A stretch of DNA of 50,675 nt from Pseudomonadota bacterium. Its GTDB lineage: Bacteria > Desulfobacterota > Syntrophia > Syntrophales > UBA8958. This document shows, one piece after another, positions 1 to 8,476 of the stretch; within the stretch, counting starts at the first letter, position 1, and each line of letters starts with the position of its first letter. The position numbers and the translations under genes were made by a program. A model generated the notes under the pieces. That model saw nothing but the letters and a program-made list of their open reading frames with translations. It searched no databases and had not been told where the DNA came from. Where the stretch lies: NCBI GenBank assembly GCA_030057915.1, contig JASGUC010000023.1, positions 1-50,675 on the forward strand. The letters run 5' to 3'.

Positions 1-641
1 ATCAAATAACTGCGCCCTGAAACACATGACCCATCAATGGATAAGTGCGCCTCAGCAACAACTTCCACCAACCACGGGGGGCATCTACAACCGATGAAAA
101 AGGGGGACAATCTCACCGATGCTAACATCCGAATCGCTTCGTCAAGAATATCGAGAACGTGAGCAGCAAATCTTTGGTCTTCTTCTTTTAGGACTGGAAT
201 CACAAAGTAATCAAAGAAACTGGCTTGAACTCTTTGCTGGCCAGCAGAACCTATCATAAAAGTCTCGGCCTTTTTGCGCAAAGCATCCATAGTGGTCCAG
301 TAATAGAGGAACCTGCTATTAACTCCTTTTATTGCTCTAAGAACATGAAATTCAGTAGATCCATAGCCCACCCCATTGATCAATCCAACAGCATGATATC
401 CCTTTCCATTTTCCATACAGGGCGTAATCTTTGCAAAAAGCACATCGCCCTCTTCAAACGGTGTGTAGCCCGAAGAAATGTCAACTTGCCTCCGAGTCTG
501 CGCGCCGATCAGCCGGCCTGATTCACTAACGTCCGCCATTGGAATAAAAGAAATTTCATCATATGGGGAAACTATTTTTGTCAATTGAGGATTAATCAAG
601 GCCAACTGAGAAATGGGTAGAAATGATGGCTTACTCGACAT
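1..641 (-). CDS. hsdS: Type I restriction specificity subunit HsdS, partial (runs off left edge)
   Basis: This is the DNA-recognition subunit that would direct the HsdM methylase and an HsdR motor to a bipartite target. The ATG at 641 overlaps the hsdM stop by 11 nt, which indicates translational coupling. About 170 residues read like a first target-recognition domain, with segments such as [29 protein letters not shown] and [15 protein letters not shown], and then the start of the central helix ([13 protein letters not shown]). From about position 128 leftwards the frame stays open but the residues no longer look like HsdS. The second recognition domain is therefore either outside the window or has been replaced by inserted DNA. 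The family is clear; whether the gene is intact is doubtful. Confidence 0.8.
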   Translation of the reverse strand, partial: MSSKPSFLPISQLALINPQLTKIVSPYDEISFIPMADVSESGRLIGAQTRRQVDISSGYTPFEEGDVLFAKITPCMENGKGYHAVGLINGVGYGSTEFHVLRAIKGVNSRFLYYWTTMDALRKKAETFMIGSAGQQRVQASFFDYFVIPVLKEEDQRFAAHVLDILDEAIRMLASVRLSPFFIGCRCPPWLVEVVAEAHLSIDGSCVSGRSYL

Positions 642-3273
642 TGTATAACTCCGCAATTACATATCTAAGCTTTTGTTCCGCATTCCCTCGTTTTATATCT
701 ATTTCTTTTAAAGGTTTTGAGTACTTCCCCCACCAGTTCTCGAACGCCGCGACGACCTCCTGTCGGTGGGCGGCGATGTAGGATTCCAGGTGGGATGCGA
801 GTTTGCCTTTGAGGATGTCGAGGGCCAGCGCCGTGCATTCGGCGTCGGCCATTTTTTCCCGCGCCTCGCGCAACCGTTCGATGAAGCGCTGCTGGAGGAT
901 TCTGTATTGCCTCTTGGCGTTTTTGAGTTTTTCCAGAATTTCGTTGTGGGGGGCAAGTTTCTCTTCCAGTTGACGGATCTCTTCTTCCACGGGCGCGGTC
1001 CTGGCGGTGAGTTCTTCCAACTGCGCCCGAAGTGGCGCCGTGTCGGCGCCTGCTGCCTGGAAGTATTTGATGGAACCCTTTCTCTTTTGAGAGCCGCTTA
1101 ACATCTTGATCTTTGCCTTGTCTTCCTTGACGGCGTTTTTGAATTCCTTTAGTTGACTTTTCAACCTTTCCGCATAATTGGGACGCTCGTCTTCCTCGTC
1201 TTCCTCATCGGCCTCATCCTCATCCTCATCATCTTCCTGGGCCTCAAAGGCTTCCTTTTCCTGTTCCAGACCGCTGATCTCCTGTCGGGCCGCAACGAGT
1301 TCTTCCAGATATTCGGGCACAAGCCGAACCACCAGGGGATCTTCCTCCGGCTCGTAGTTGTTCTCCTTCCGATCCTCCATGGCGTCTTCGATGGTGTCGA
1401 TCCAGCCGTCGATAAGTCCGCCGAATCCCTGGGCAACCAGAGACTTGAGGTCATACTGCACCTCGCTCCACCAGGTGGCAAAGACGCCGGATACCTTGAA
1501 CCGGTCCAGAAGACCGCAAGGCGTCAGGGCATGATCAAAGGCAGAAAGAAGCGCGGCGCGCGCCGTCATCACATCGGCGGTTTGCGGCAGATTCTCCAGG
1601 ATGGCGATATGTTCAACCCACCAACTGTTAAAGATCGCAACCATACGGGCCTCTTTGTCTTTGAGACCGTCGTCGTTTTCGATACGCATTTTGATGTCCG
1701 CCCGTTCGGCAAGACCGGGATCGAAATCGTAGTAGTCCTTGTCGCGTTCTACAAAAATCACGGACGGCGAAAGGCTGTGGGCGTCAAAAAGAGGCTTTTT
1801 TTCTTCCACTTCCTGCCTGGGCACCCCGCCGACAAGATGCGCCCGCACATCATGCGGTTCCGGAGGCGGGGCGTTGTCCGCATAGCGCCGGATGTTGAGG
1901 TTCCAGTCGTTGGCCTCGATGGCGTTTTTGTTCACCACGGCGGCATAGCCGGAGATGTCCTGGAAGGCGCCGAAGGCAGAAACAATCTTTTCCACGTGCT
2001 CGGGCCGAAGGTAGTTCTGGGCGCGGCCCGCAAAGTACTCCCGATCGGCGTTTATGAAGAGAATCTTCCCTTTTCGCTCTGCGGGCTTTGCGCCTCTTGA
2101 CCGGCAGACCATGATGCAGGCCGGGATGCCCGTCCCGTAAAAGAGGTTGGGAGGCAGGCCGATGACCGCCTCCAAAATATCCTCTTCGATAATTCTTGTC
2201 CGGATCTTCTTTTCCTCGCCGCCCCGGAAAAGCACGCCGTGGGGCATGACCGTGGCCATGATGCCCCCGGGCCGCAATACGGAGAGCATGTGCTGGAGAA
2301 ACATCAGGTCCGCCTTCTTTCCCGTTTCCGGGCAGAAACCGTATCTAAAACGCTCGGGGAATTTCATTCCCGCCTTGACATAGTTCTGGCTGAAAGGCGG
2401 ATTGGTGATGACCCGGTCGAAGCGCATCAGCTCCCCTGCGTCAAGGTGCAGAGGGGTTGTCAAAACGTCTTCGTTTTGGATGTTGGCGTCGGGGATGCCG
2501 TGGAGGATCATGTTCATCTTGCAGATCGCCCAGACGCCGCCGTTGTTATCCTGACCGTAAAGAGCGAGGTTGTTGGGGTTGCCGCCGTATTCCTCCACAT
2601 ACTGTTTGGAAAGGATCAGCATACCGCCGGAGCCGCAGCAGGGATCGTATATCCGCATGCCCTCCTGAGGCTTGAGAATCCTGACCATGAGGCGCACCAC
2701 ATCCCGGGGGGTGTAGAATTCGCCGCCCTTTTTTCCGGCGGAGTCGGCAAACTCGCCGATGAGATACTCATAGGCCGCGCCGAGCAGGTCGGGAAACTCG
2801 AAGTCTTCGTTTCTCAGGCGATACTTGTTGAAATGGACGATGAGTTCCTGAAGTTTCTGATCGGGGATCTTGGTTTTGCCGACCTTCCTGGTAAAGTCGA
2901 TGTGGGCAAGGACGCCGTCGAGACCCTGGTTTACATGTTCGAGGCCCAGGAGCGCCTTGTTCAATTCGTCGCCGATATTTTGATGGGCGTGCTGAAGGGT
3001 CTCCCACCGGGATTCTTTCGGGACAAAAAAATTGGTGTAGCGGGCAGGGTCCTCCGCCCGTTTGACGGTCTCTTCTTCGGAGCGGCCCTTTTCGAGATTT
3101 GTTTTGATAAGCTTTTCATATTCTTCCTGAAACACATCGGAGCAGCGCTTCAGAAAAAGCATGCCGAAGATGTATTCCTTATACTCCGAGGCGTCCATCT
3201 TTCCCCGCAGGATGTCCGCAGCGGCAAAGAGATGATGTTCGAGTTTGGGAAGGGTCAGTTTTCTCACAGCCAA
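631..3273 (-). CDS. hsdM: Type I restriction-modification system methylase subunit HsdM
   Basis: This is an N6-adenine methyltransferase of 880 residues. It has an N-terminal helical HsdM domain (about 5-140), then the Rossmann methylase core with SAM motif I ([12 protein letters not shown], about residue 210) and catalytic motif IV NPPF ([10 protein letters not shown], about 290). The C-terminal half (about 500-880) is unusually long for HsdM, which is typically about 500 residues. It contains a very acidic Asp/Glu run near residue 690 and then predicted coiled coils. The gene starts 8 nt after radC and overlaps hsdS, so radC-hsdM-hsdS form one transcription unit. No hsdR lies in the window; it may be to the left. 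Confidence 0.95.
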   Translation of the reverse strand: MAVRKLTLPKLEHHLFAAADILRGKMDASEYKEYIFGMLFLKRCSDVFQEEYEKLIKTNLEKGRSEEETVKRAEDPARYTNFFVPKESRWETLQHAHQNIGDELNKALLGLEHVNQGLDGVLAHIDFTRKVGKTKIPDQKLQELIVHFNKYRLRNEDFEFPDLLGAAYEYLIGEFADSAGKKGGEFYTPRDVVRLMVRILKPQEGMRIYDPCCGSGGMLILSKQYVEEYGGNPNNLALYGQDNNGGVWAICKMNMILHGIPDANIQNEDVLTTPLHLDAGELMRFDRVITNPPFSQNYVKAGMKFPERFRYGFCPETGKKADLMFLQHMLSVLRPGGIMATVMPHGVLFRGGEEKKIRTRIIEEDILEAVIGLPPNLFYGTGIPACIMVCRSRGAKPAERKGKILFINADREYFAGRAQNYLRPEHVEKIVSAFGAFQDISGYAAVVNKNAIEANDWNLNIRRYADNAPPPEPHDVRAHLVGGVPRQEVEEKKPLFDAHSLSPSVIFVERDKDYYDFDPGLAERADIKMRIENDDGLKDKEARMVAIFNSWWVEHIAILENLPQTADVMTARAALLSAFDHALTPCGLLDRFKVSGVFATWWSEVQYDLKSLVAQGFGGLIDGWIDTIEDAMEDRKENNYEPEEDPLVVRLVPEYLEELVAARQEISGLEQEKEAFEAQEDDEDEDEADEEDEEDERPNYAERLKSQLKEFKNAVKEDKAKIKMLSGSQKRKGSIKYFQAAGADTAPLRAQLEELTARTAPVEEEIRQLEEKLAPHNEILEKLKNAKRQYRILQQRFIERLREAREKMADAECTALALDILKGKLASHLESYIAAHRQEVVAAFENWWGKYSKPLKEIDIKRGNAEQKLRYVIAELYNVE

Positions 3274-3281
3274 CAGTCTCC

Positions 3282-3971
3282 TTACGTGAATATTTCCGGG
3301 TGGCTACGCCGCATGCTTAAAAAACCATCCCGTCCGATGATGATGTGATCCAATACGGCTATTTGAATCGACCTGCAGGCATTGACAAGCCCGGCGGTGA
3401 GTGCCTTATCCTGCTCACTGGCCGATGCGGGACCATTGGGGTGATTGTGGGCGAATATCAAGGCGGTGGCCTTGCGGCGCAGGGCCGCGTCAATCACCTC
3501 GCGCGCATAAATCGCCGATTCGTCCACCGTGCCGCGAAAAAGCGTATCCTCGCCGATCAAGTATTTTGACCGGTTGAGATGGAGGACGCGAAACTCCTCG
3601 CGCGGAAGGCTCTGCATGGCAGTTTTGAGATAAGCATAAAGGGCCTCCGGATTGTCAATGACAATGGTCTTATCCAAGGTCTGACGGGCTTGCCTCTTGA
3701 CGATCTCCATAGCCGCAAGGATCTGGGCGATCTTGGCTTTGCCGATGCCTTTGACCTGCAAAATATCTTCGCTTCTTGCCGAAAGGAGCCCCGCAAAGCC
3801 GCCAAAACGTTCAATCAATTCCCGGGCAAGTTCAACGGCGTTTTGACCTTTTTTCCCCGTGCGCAGCAAAATTGCCAAAAGGGCCGCATCGCTCAACGCT
3901 TCCGGACCTTTTGCCAGAAGCATTTCCCTCGGTCGTTCGTCATGGGGCCATTCTTTGATATTCGGTTTCAC
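3282..3971 (-). CDS. radC: RadC family JAB-domain protein
   Basis: This is a RadC/JAMM-like protein whose biochemical role is unsettled; it is often found with mobile and restriction loci. It has an N-terminal helix-hairpin-helix-like UPF0758 region ([28 protein letters not shown]) and a C-terminal JAB domain with the metal motif HNHPNG followed by SASEQD. I chose the GTG at 3971 ([16 protein letters not shown], 229 residues) because homologues begin just before the DERPRE block and AAGGCAAG lies upstream. An in-frame ATG at 4073 would add 34 residues that do not resemble the family. The gene is 8 nt upstream of hsdM and probably cotranscribed with it. Confidence 0.9.
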   Translation of the reverse strand: MKPNIKEWPHDERPREMLLAKGPEALSDAALLAILLRTGKKGQNAVELARELIERFGGFAGLLSARSEDILQVKGIGKAKIAQILAAMEIVKRQARQTLDKTIVIDNPEALYAYLKTAMQSLPREEFRVLHLNRSKYLIGEDTLFRGTVDESAIYAREVIDAALRRKATALIFAHNHPNGPASASEQDKALTAGLVNACRSIQIAVLDHIIIGRDGFLSMRRSHPEIFT

Positions 3972-4119
3972 CTTGCCTTGCCACCTATATACTTCATTCT
4001 CGTAACATCTCTTATCCCTAAACTCAGCATATACCCCACCTTCGGCCTGGCAAATATGAGCGCGACAATTCAATCATTTCTTAAATTCCCGCACGTTCAT
4101 GGCTTTCCATTCAATTATG

Positions 4120-4818
4120 CTATTTATCCGAATAGGTATTGTAATAATGGTAAAAAAGTTTCAAAAGATTGATCCGCTCTTCCTTGTTTTTCTCCTTCTT
4201 TAAGGCAATCGATAAGGGAATGCGATAACCGGCGTCGGCATGACGGACATGAGGACAGAATTTCTCTTTCTGTCCCATCTCCCATAAGACTCGTTCAAAA
4301 AATTTCCTCTCGTCCTCGATAAACTTTGCCAGGGGGAATTCATCTTGGGGCAAATCTTCACAGCATGATTTCCAGTATTTCACGAAACTGACTTCATTTT
4401 CCTTGTAATATTCCTCAAAAGACATTCCGTTCTCAATGGCCATTTCCACCCATTCTGCATCAAATTGGTGAAGGGCGGCATTCTTGCCCAGAATGAACAT
4501 GGCATCTTCCGGTTCTGCGTCGGCTACATACCGGCACAAACCGATCTGCTCCGTCTCCGGTTCGGCGTCGAGCGCCAATAGATACTCGTCCAGCCAGCCG
4601 ACATATTCCGTAAACTTAGGGTCTTCAAGCGACAGGCTATACCCCATTGACCGACCGTTTTGATCAACAGGGACCTCAGCGAAACGATAATCCCTTCCCC
4701 ATTGCGCACAGTATGAAAACAGGATTCCCGTCACTTGGTCGTCCGAGCGATCGGGGTAGCATTCTTTTACTGTCTCGGAAAAGGTCGGTTTTTCTGTATC
4801 CGTACTTGGTGGTTTCAT
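4120..4818 (-). CDS. Hypothetical protein, unknown function
   Basis: I do not recognise this family. From the ATG at 4818 the product has 232 residues. That start is preceded by AGGAGGCGCTT, a strong ribosome binding site, so it is preferred over an in-frame ATG at 4869. The protein is soluble, acidic and rich in Trp, Tyr and Glu, with no signal peptide or membrane segment. It contains scattered cysteines (ECYPDR, YCAQWG, KSCCEDLPQDE, CPHVRHAD) but no clear metal-binding pattern. The tail is lysine-rich (KKEKNKEERINLLKLFYHYY). It lies upstream of radC on the same strand, separated by about 150 nt. Confidence 0.7.
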   Translation of the reverse strand: MKPPSTDTEKPTFSETVKECYPDRSDDQVTGILFSYCAQWGRDYRFAEVPVDQNGRSMGYSLSLEDPKFTEYVGWLDEYLLALDAEPETEQIGLCRYVADAEPEDAMFILGKNAALHQFDAEWVEMAIENGMSFEEYYKENEVSFVKYWKSCCEDLPQDEFPLAKFIEDERKFFERVLWEMGQKEKFCPHVRHADAGYRIPLSIALKKEKNKEERINLLKLFYHYYNTYSDK

Positions 4819-5062
4819 AAGCGCCTCCTCAAAATATACGAAATGGAAACTCAAGTGACCAAAATTCACGATTCAATACGTGAAGTATAGCCAAACTATC
4901 GACTGAGAAAATGGCGTATGCAATAAATTCTCTCGCTCATGGGGTCGTGAGATGAGCCCCTCCCCATTGGCAAGAGAAAAAACGTGTCCTTCCGGTAAGG
5001 CTGCGTGAAAAATTTTCTGGTGGCGGGTATGGTTGGTCATCAACCGCGAAGGAGGATGACCG

Positions 5063-5161
5063 ATGGAGAACGATTTTGGAACAAGCGTCCGCCCCAGTTT
5101 TGAGGATATTGAGCAACGATTTAGGCAATGGCGTGGGCATCGCAAACGGAATAGGCCATGA
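5063..5161 (+). pseudogene. Degenerate fragment, IS66-type transposition accessory protein (N-terminus)
   Basis: A 32-residue frame begins with ATG after GGAGGATGACCG, a good ribosome binding site. It reads SFEDIEQRFRQWRGHRKR, resembling the start of the small helix-turn-helix proteins that accompany IS66-family elements (IEQ.F..WR..R), then stops at TGA. No continuation is convincing before the DUF4143 gene begins at 5239 on the other strand. The interval 4873-5238 otherwise shows no gene. The assignment is inferred from a short motif. Confidence 0.4.
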
Positions 5162-5238
5162 TGAAATCAACGGAGGAAAAATCATCCTTGGTGTGCCCCC
5201 TGGAAACTACTCCAAAACGGTGTCCTCGGTGTAGGTCG

Positions 5239-6486
5239 TCATCTGGCCTCCCAGAGTCTCGATATGGGGACGGCATACAGTTTGTTCCCGAAGGGGACAA
5301 CGGCATCGCCGTCATACAGCACGACCCCGGCGGCAAAACTCTTTTGCGCGGCGTCCTGAAGTTTGCGCATCCCTCTGAAATCGTCGCCGGTCAACGTTGC
5401 CGTGGCCTTCACCTCAATTCCCGCCAGCAGTCCCCCGGATTCTAGGACGATATCCACCTCCACCTTGTCCTTGTCACGAAAATGGCTGAAGGAAACCGTC
5501 TCCTCATGCCAACTTCCCTGACGGCGCAGCTCCTGAAAAACAAACGTCTCCAGAATCCGCCCGAAAAGAGCGCGGTCTTCCCACAACATTTCCGCATCCA
5601 GGCTGAGGAGCGAACAGGCCAGCCCGGTGTCACCTATATGCAATTTGGGCGTTTTGATCAAACGGCTCATCCGGTTGCTGTGCCAAGGCGGCAGTTCCTC
5701 CAGTAGAAAAATCCTTGAGAGGAGAGTGACATACTCACGAATGGTCTGCCTGCTAACCTGAAACGGTGCGGCAATTTCGGACACATTCAAAAGGCAAGCC
5801 GTCTGGCCCGCAACCAGCGTCAGCAGTCGCGGCAGCGCATCCAGCGCACTGATGCGCGCCAAGTCTAGGACGTCGCGTTGAATCAGGGTATTGGCATAAT
5901 TCCGGTACCAGGCTGCTTGCCGACGTGCCGTGGCCCGCGCCAGCGCCGCCGGGTACCCACCTGCCGCCACCCGCTCCGCCAGTAACCGGCCCAGACGGCG
6001 ACCTGTCGCTCCGGGCTTGAAAGCAAAACCGAACAGGGCCGACAGAAAATCGGGCGTTCCTCCGGAGATCTCCACCTGAGACAGCGGATGCAGTCGCAAA
6101 ATCTCCATACGACCGGCAAGCGAATCAGCCAGATTAGGCACCAGTAGCACATTCGCCGAGCCCGTCAGGATAAACCGCCCCGGTTTTCTGCGCGCATCGA
6201 TTGCCGCTTTCAGTGAGGTGAAGAGTCCCGGCACCCGCTGTACTTCGTCCAAAATCACCCGCTCCGGCAGATCGGCGACATACCCCACCGGGTCCGCCTG
6301 CGCCGCCGCCCGCTGTACATCGTCGTCAAAGCTCAGATACTTGAATCCCTCCGCATCGCCGACCTGTCGGGCCAGCGTGGTCTTTCCGGACTGCCGCGGA
6401 CCGTGGATCAGCACGACCGGCGAATCGACGAGGGCCTCTATCACCCGGGGCTGGAGGCATCGGGGATATAAATTATTGTTCTTCAT
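5239..6486 (-). CDS. AAA ATPase with DUF4143 domain
   Basis: This is a P-loop ATPase of the AAA_14/DUF4143 type, 415 residues. The Walker A motif is GPRQSGKTT (about residue 30) and the Walker B motif is RVILDEVQ (about 97). TGSANVL follows as the sensor region, with a DUF4143 C-terminal domain after about 200 (helix-turn-helix-like segment VSRQTIREYVTLLSRIFLLEELPPW, read in two parts). It ends in a nuclease-like fold region containing DKDKVEVDIVLE and GIEVKATAT. Members of this family are common in accessory DNA and their cellular role is poorly defined. The gene stands alone between IS relics. A second, divergent family member lies at 43839. Confidence 0.9.
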   Translation of the reverse strand: MKNNNLYPRCLQPRVIEALVDSPVVLIHGPRQSGKTTLARQVGDAEGFKYLSFDDDVQRAAAQADPVGYVADLPERVILDEVQRVPGLFTSLKAAIDARRKPGRFILTGSANVLLVPNLADSLAGRMEILRLHPLSQVEISGGTPDFLSALFGFAFKPGATGRRLGRLLAERVAAGGYPAALARATARRQAAWYRNYANTLIQRDVLDLARISALDALPRLLTLVAGQTACLLNVSEIAAPFQVSRQTIREYVTLLSRIFLLEELPPWHSNRMSRLIKTPKLHIGDTGLACSLLSLDAEMLWEDRALFGRILETFVFQELRRQGSWHEETVSFSHFRDKDKVEVDIVLESGGLLAGIEVKATATLTGDDFRGMRKLQDAAQKSFAAGVVLYDGDAVVPFGNKLYAVPISRLWEAR

Positions 6487-6594
6487 GGGATTGTCTTAAG
6501 CACCGATCCCGTCCAATTGCAAGTTTTATATCCGTCCAATTGCAAGTTTGCCTTCGTCTAATTGTCGGCAGAAGCGAGAAATCTTTTGCTCACA

Positions 6595-6757
6595 CGTAGC
6601 GGTGGTGGAAATGACAACCGAAAATTGACCACCTGTGATAACCCAATTTTGACCACCCCTGGGCAAAGTTAAAGATCCATGATGGCGAAGATGTAATCAT
6701 CTGTCATCACCGGCCAGGAAAATGAAACGGAATCAGGTGGCGGCTTGCGCCGGAATA
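6595..6757. mobile_element. IS21-like terminal sequence relic
   Basis: Positions 6601-6660 carry repeated 'ttGACCACC' motifs (AAAATTGACCACC and AATTTTGACCACC), as seen in the multiple terminal repeats of IS21-family elements. Positions 6722-6757 then carry AAACGGAATCAGGTGGCGG and TTGCGCCGGAATAC. The latter stretch recurs in the same orientation at 8437-8474. No istA or istB gene is present. The interval 6487-6908 has no credible gene; it holds this relic and the 78-bp repeat at 6767. Confidence 0.5.
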
Positions 6758-6766
6758 CGCAACAAC

Positions 6767-6844
6767 GGCATCTTAAAGGACAACAAAAAGATTTGTCCTG
6801 GCTCGCTCATCCATAAACGTGGATACCCTGTGATTGGTTACAAA
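6767..6844 (+). repeat. 78-bp repeat, copy 1 (copy 2 at 50214-50291)
   Basis: By eye about 72 of 78 positions match the copy at 50214-50291, with no gaps. Both copies share one open frame reading ILKDN.KICPGSLI..RG and then PVIGYK, so it may be a fragment of a coding sequence, perhaps a transposase. It begins just after the IS21-like end at 6757. Confidence 0.75.
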
Positions 6845-6908
6845 AGATCTCGGCGATACTTCCGGAAAAGACATAACGACGCATTGGGTGACGCCAATGC
6901 ACCGTTAT

Positions 6909-7223
6909 TTAGGCGTGTTTCAGGCCAGGTGTGGCAGGTATAAAAGATCTGACCTCTTGCTTTACCTTTTCGCCGACAGAATTTCTTGCCACCTTCAAAT
7001 CATACGTTGTCTGAAGATTCAGCCAGAATTCCGGTGTGGTTCCGAAAAAAATGGAAATGCGCAGCGCGGTGTCGGCGGTAATAGAACGGGTACCGTTCAG
7101 GATGGCTGTTATCCGGTTAGCCGGTACGTGCAGTGCCTTGGCAAAGGCATTGGCGGTCATGTTGATTTCGGCAAGCTCTTCCTTCAGCACTTCGCCGGGA
7201 TGTATGGGGCGCATAGCGTTCAT
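6909..7223 (-). CDS. higA: HigA-family antitoxin (XRE-type HTH)
   Basis: This is the antitoxin of a type II toxin-antitoxin pair and, by family, the repressor of its own promoter. The 104-residue protein carries the hallmark N-terminus RPIHPGEVLKEEL and an XRE helix-turn-helix (MTANAFAKALHVPANRITAILNGTRSITADTALRIS), followed by FFGTTPEFWLNLQ. AAAGGAGGAACGCC precedes the ATG. The toxin gene lies 13 nt upstream, so the order is toxin then antitoxin, as is typical of higBA. Confidence 0.95.
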   Translation of the reverse strand: MNAMRPIHPGEVLKEELAEINMTANAFAKALHVPANRITAILNGTRSITADTALRISIFFGTTPEFWLNLQTTYDLKVARNSVGEKVKQEVRSFIPATPGLKHA

Positions 7224-7236
7224 GGCGTTCCTCCTT

Positions 7237-7515
7237 TCAATGATAATCTACGATTTCTACATTGTATGGACCGTCTTCCCGCCATTCGAAGCAAATGCGC
7301 CACTGTTGGTTTATGCGGATGCTCTGCTGGCCGGTCCGGTCTCCTCCCAGTGATTCAAAGCGATTACTGGGAAGATTCATCAGGTCCCCGATGCATGTGG
7401 CGCTGTCGAGTATCTGCAATCGACGCTCAGCCTGCTGCATTATAGATTGAAAACGGGGCACTCTTCCACCGTTGTAAAGCTTTTCGGTATGCTTGCAGGC
7501 AAATGATCGAATCAT
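7237..7515 (-). CDS. higB: HigB-family toxin (RelE-like mRNA interferase)
   Basis: This is a RelE/HigB-fold toxin of 92 residues, expected to cleave ribosome-bound mRNA. It begins MIRSFACKHTEKLYNG, contains AERRLQILDSAT, LMNLPSNRFESLGGDRTGQQSIRINQQWRICF (read in two parts) and ends YNVEIVDYH, all characteristic of the HigB group. The conserved GQ.SIRIN.QWRICF block carries the basic and aromatic residues expected at the active site. It is the first gene of a two-gene unit with higA. A promoter and inverted repeat lie just upstream. Confidence 0.95.
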   Translation of the reverse strand: MIRSFACKHTEKLYNGGRVPRFQSIMQQAERRLQILDSATCIGDLMNLPSNRFESLGGDRTGQQSIRINQQWRICFEWREDGPYNVEIVDYH

Positions 7516-7523
7516 GGCTTGCA

Positions 7524-7558
7524 GGTTACACTTGTTTACGTTTTACGTCAAGCGTAAA
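7524..7558 (-). promoter_or_regulatory. Putative higBA promoter and operator
   Basis: On the minus strand TTGACG (7551-7546), a 17-nt spacer and TAACCT (7528-7523) form a plausible sigma-70 promoter. It overlaps an inverted repeat on the plus strand, TTTACG (7542-7547), 5 nt, CGTAAA (7553-7558), plus an extra direct TTTACG at 7535-7540. The placement fits autoregulation by HigA, which is an inference. Confidence 0.5.
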
Positions 7559-7673
7559 TATTTAGACCGAAGTTCCTACCGATGATTTGATCTAAGTGAT
7601 TTTAATAATTTATATAATGGTTAATTTGGGTTTCAATTTGTTGCCATGTAAGACAATAATAAATCTCTTGACA

Positions 7674-7829
7674 ATGGAGAAGGTTCGTGACGCATTGGTA
7701 AAGAAGCATGGCACCAAGCGTTACAACAAGGTATTGGCAAAAATCGGCCGTCTGAAGGAGCACCTCCGGCGTGTTGCCCGTCGCTGCGAGATCAACATCC
7801 AGAAGGATGACGACACCGGTATTTGTGGC
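7674..7829 (+). pseudogene. Transposase fragment (IS1634/IS4-like), internal piece
   Basis: The frame reads VRDALVKKHGTKRYNKVLAK, then IGRLKEHLRRVARRCEI, resembling an internal segment of IS1634/IS4-type transposases ('V..ALVKKHGT..Y.KV..RIGRLKE'). There is no start, DDE triad or continuation. At about 7830 it meets an oppositely oriented transposase-like fragment, which suggests rearranged IS debris. Confidence 0.5.
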
Positions 7830-8054
7830 AAGAAAAAAATGGACCTGATAGCGCCAGTGGGGAAACAACACCCCCTGGCCGTCGTCTTTATTCTCCGTAA
7901 ACTTCCTTGCCGCAACAAATCCGTGAGGCTTTTTCCAGGCGCTCATACAGTAGTCGAAGGAAGCGCCCTCGATGCCTCCGCCAGGACAAAAGGGTTCAAA
8001 GGAATCATTGGGAATGTACTCCTTTTCCCAATGCAGGATGTTCCCGTACTTCTT
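7822..8054 (-). pseudogene. Second transposase-like fragment, opposite strand
   Basis: The minus-strand frame reads KKYGNILHWEKEYIPNDSFE, then FCPGGGIEGASFDYCMSAWK and HWRYQVHFFLATN. This looks like the C-terminal half of a transposase, possibly IS1380-like, but I am not certain of the family. An in-frame TAA lies just upstream of it. It is flanked by the fragment at 7674 and by AT-poor, non-coding-looking DNA at 8085-8350. Confidence 0.4.
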
Positions 8055-8353
8055 TTATCCTGCAACAGATATACGAAAGGGTGATTGCGGCGCCATTTCC
8101 AACCGGCGCCGCGGCGGGAAATAGGGGGGTGATTTCCGGAGGCAAAACTTTTTGACCGTCGTCGATTCCACCTATAATTTCAGGTATTTTACCTATGCCG
8201 GCGCGCCGGCATTGGTTCGCCGCGACGAGGGGCGATACTCCCCCGGTCCGCTCAAGGAAGATAAAAAATACTCCCGCGCCGCCCTCCGGAAACGCTTGGC
8301 AACCACTCCTCCCGGTCCGCACGGCGAACAGCGGCGGCTCCATTATGGCGAGC

Positions 8354-8476
8354 ATTTACAGGTGGCGACTTGCGCCGGAATCGGGTGGCGCATTCCCCCG
8401 GAATTGGGTGGCGCATTCCCCCGGAATTGGGTGGCGGAATGAAACGGAATCAGGTGGCGGCTTGCGCCGGAATACA
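8354..8476. mobile_element. IS21-like multiple terminal repeats, overlapping the 3' end of the adjacent gene
   Basis: Short tandem units occur here: GGTGGCGACTTGCGCCGGAA, then GGGTGGCGCATTCCCCCGGA twice, then GGTGGCGGCTTGCGCCGGAA. Repeated terminal binding sites of this kind are typical of IS21-family ends. Part of it repeats 6722-6757 in the same orientation. The last codons and the stop of the gene at 8450-9577 fall inside this block. The interval 7516-8449 holds no intact gene apart from these relics. Confidence 0.5.

Noticed and set aside
225-521. A 98-residue plus-strand frame opposite hsdS
   Set aside because: The minus strand reads as HsdS through the whole interval, so this is a shadow frame.
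8005-8355. A 116-residue minus-strand frame between IS relics
   Set aside because: No ribosome binding site or recognisable motif; it spans degraded transposase DNA.
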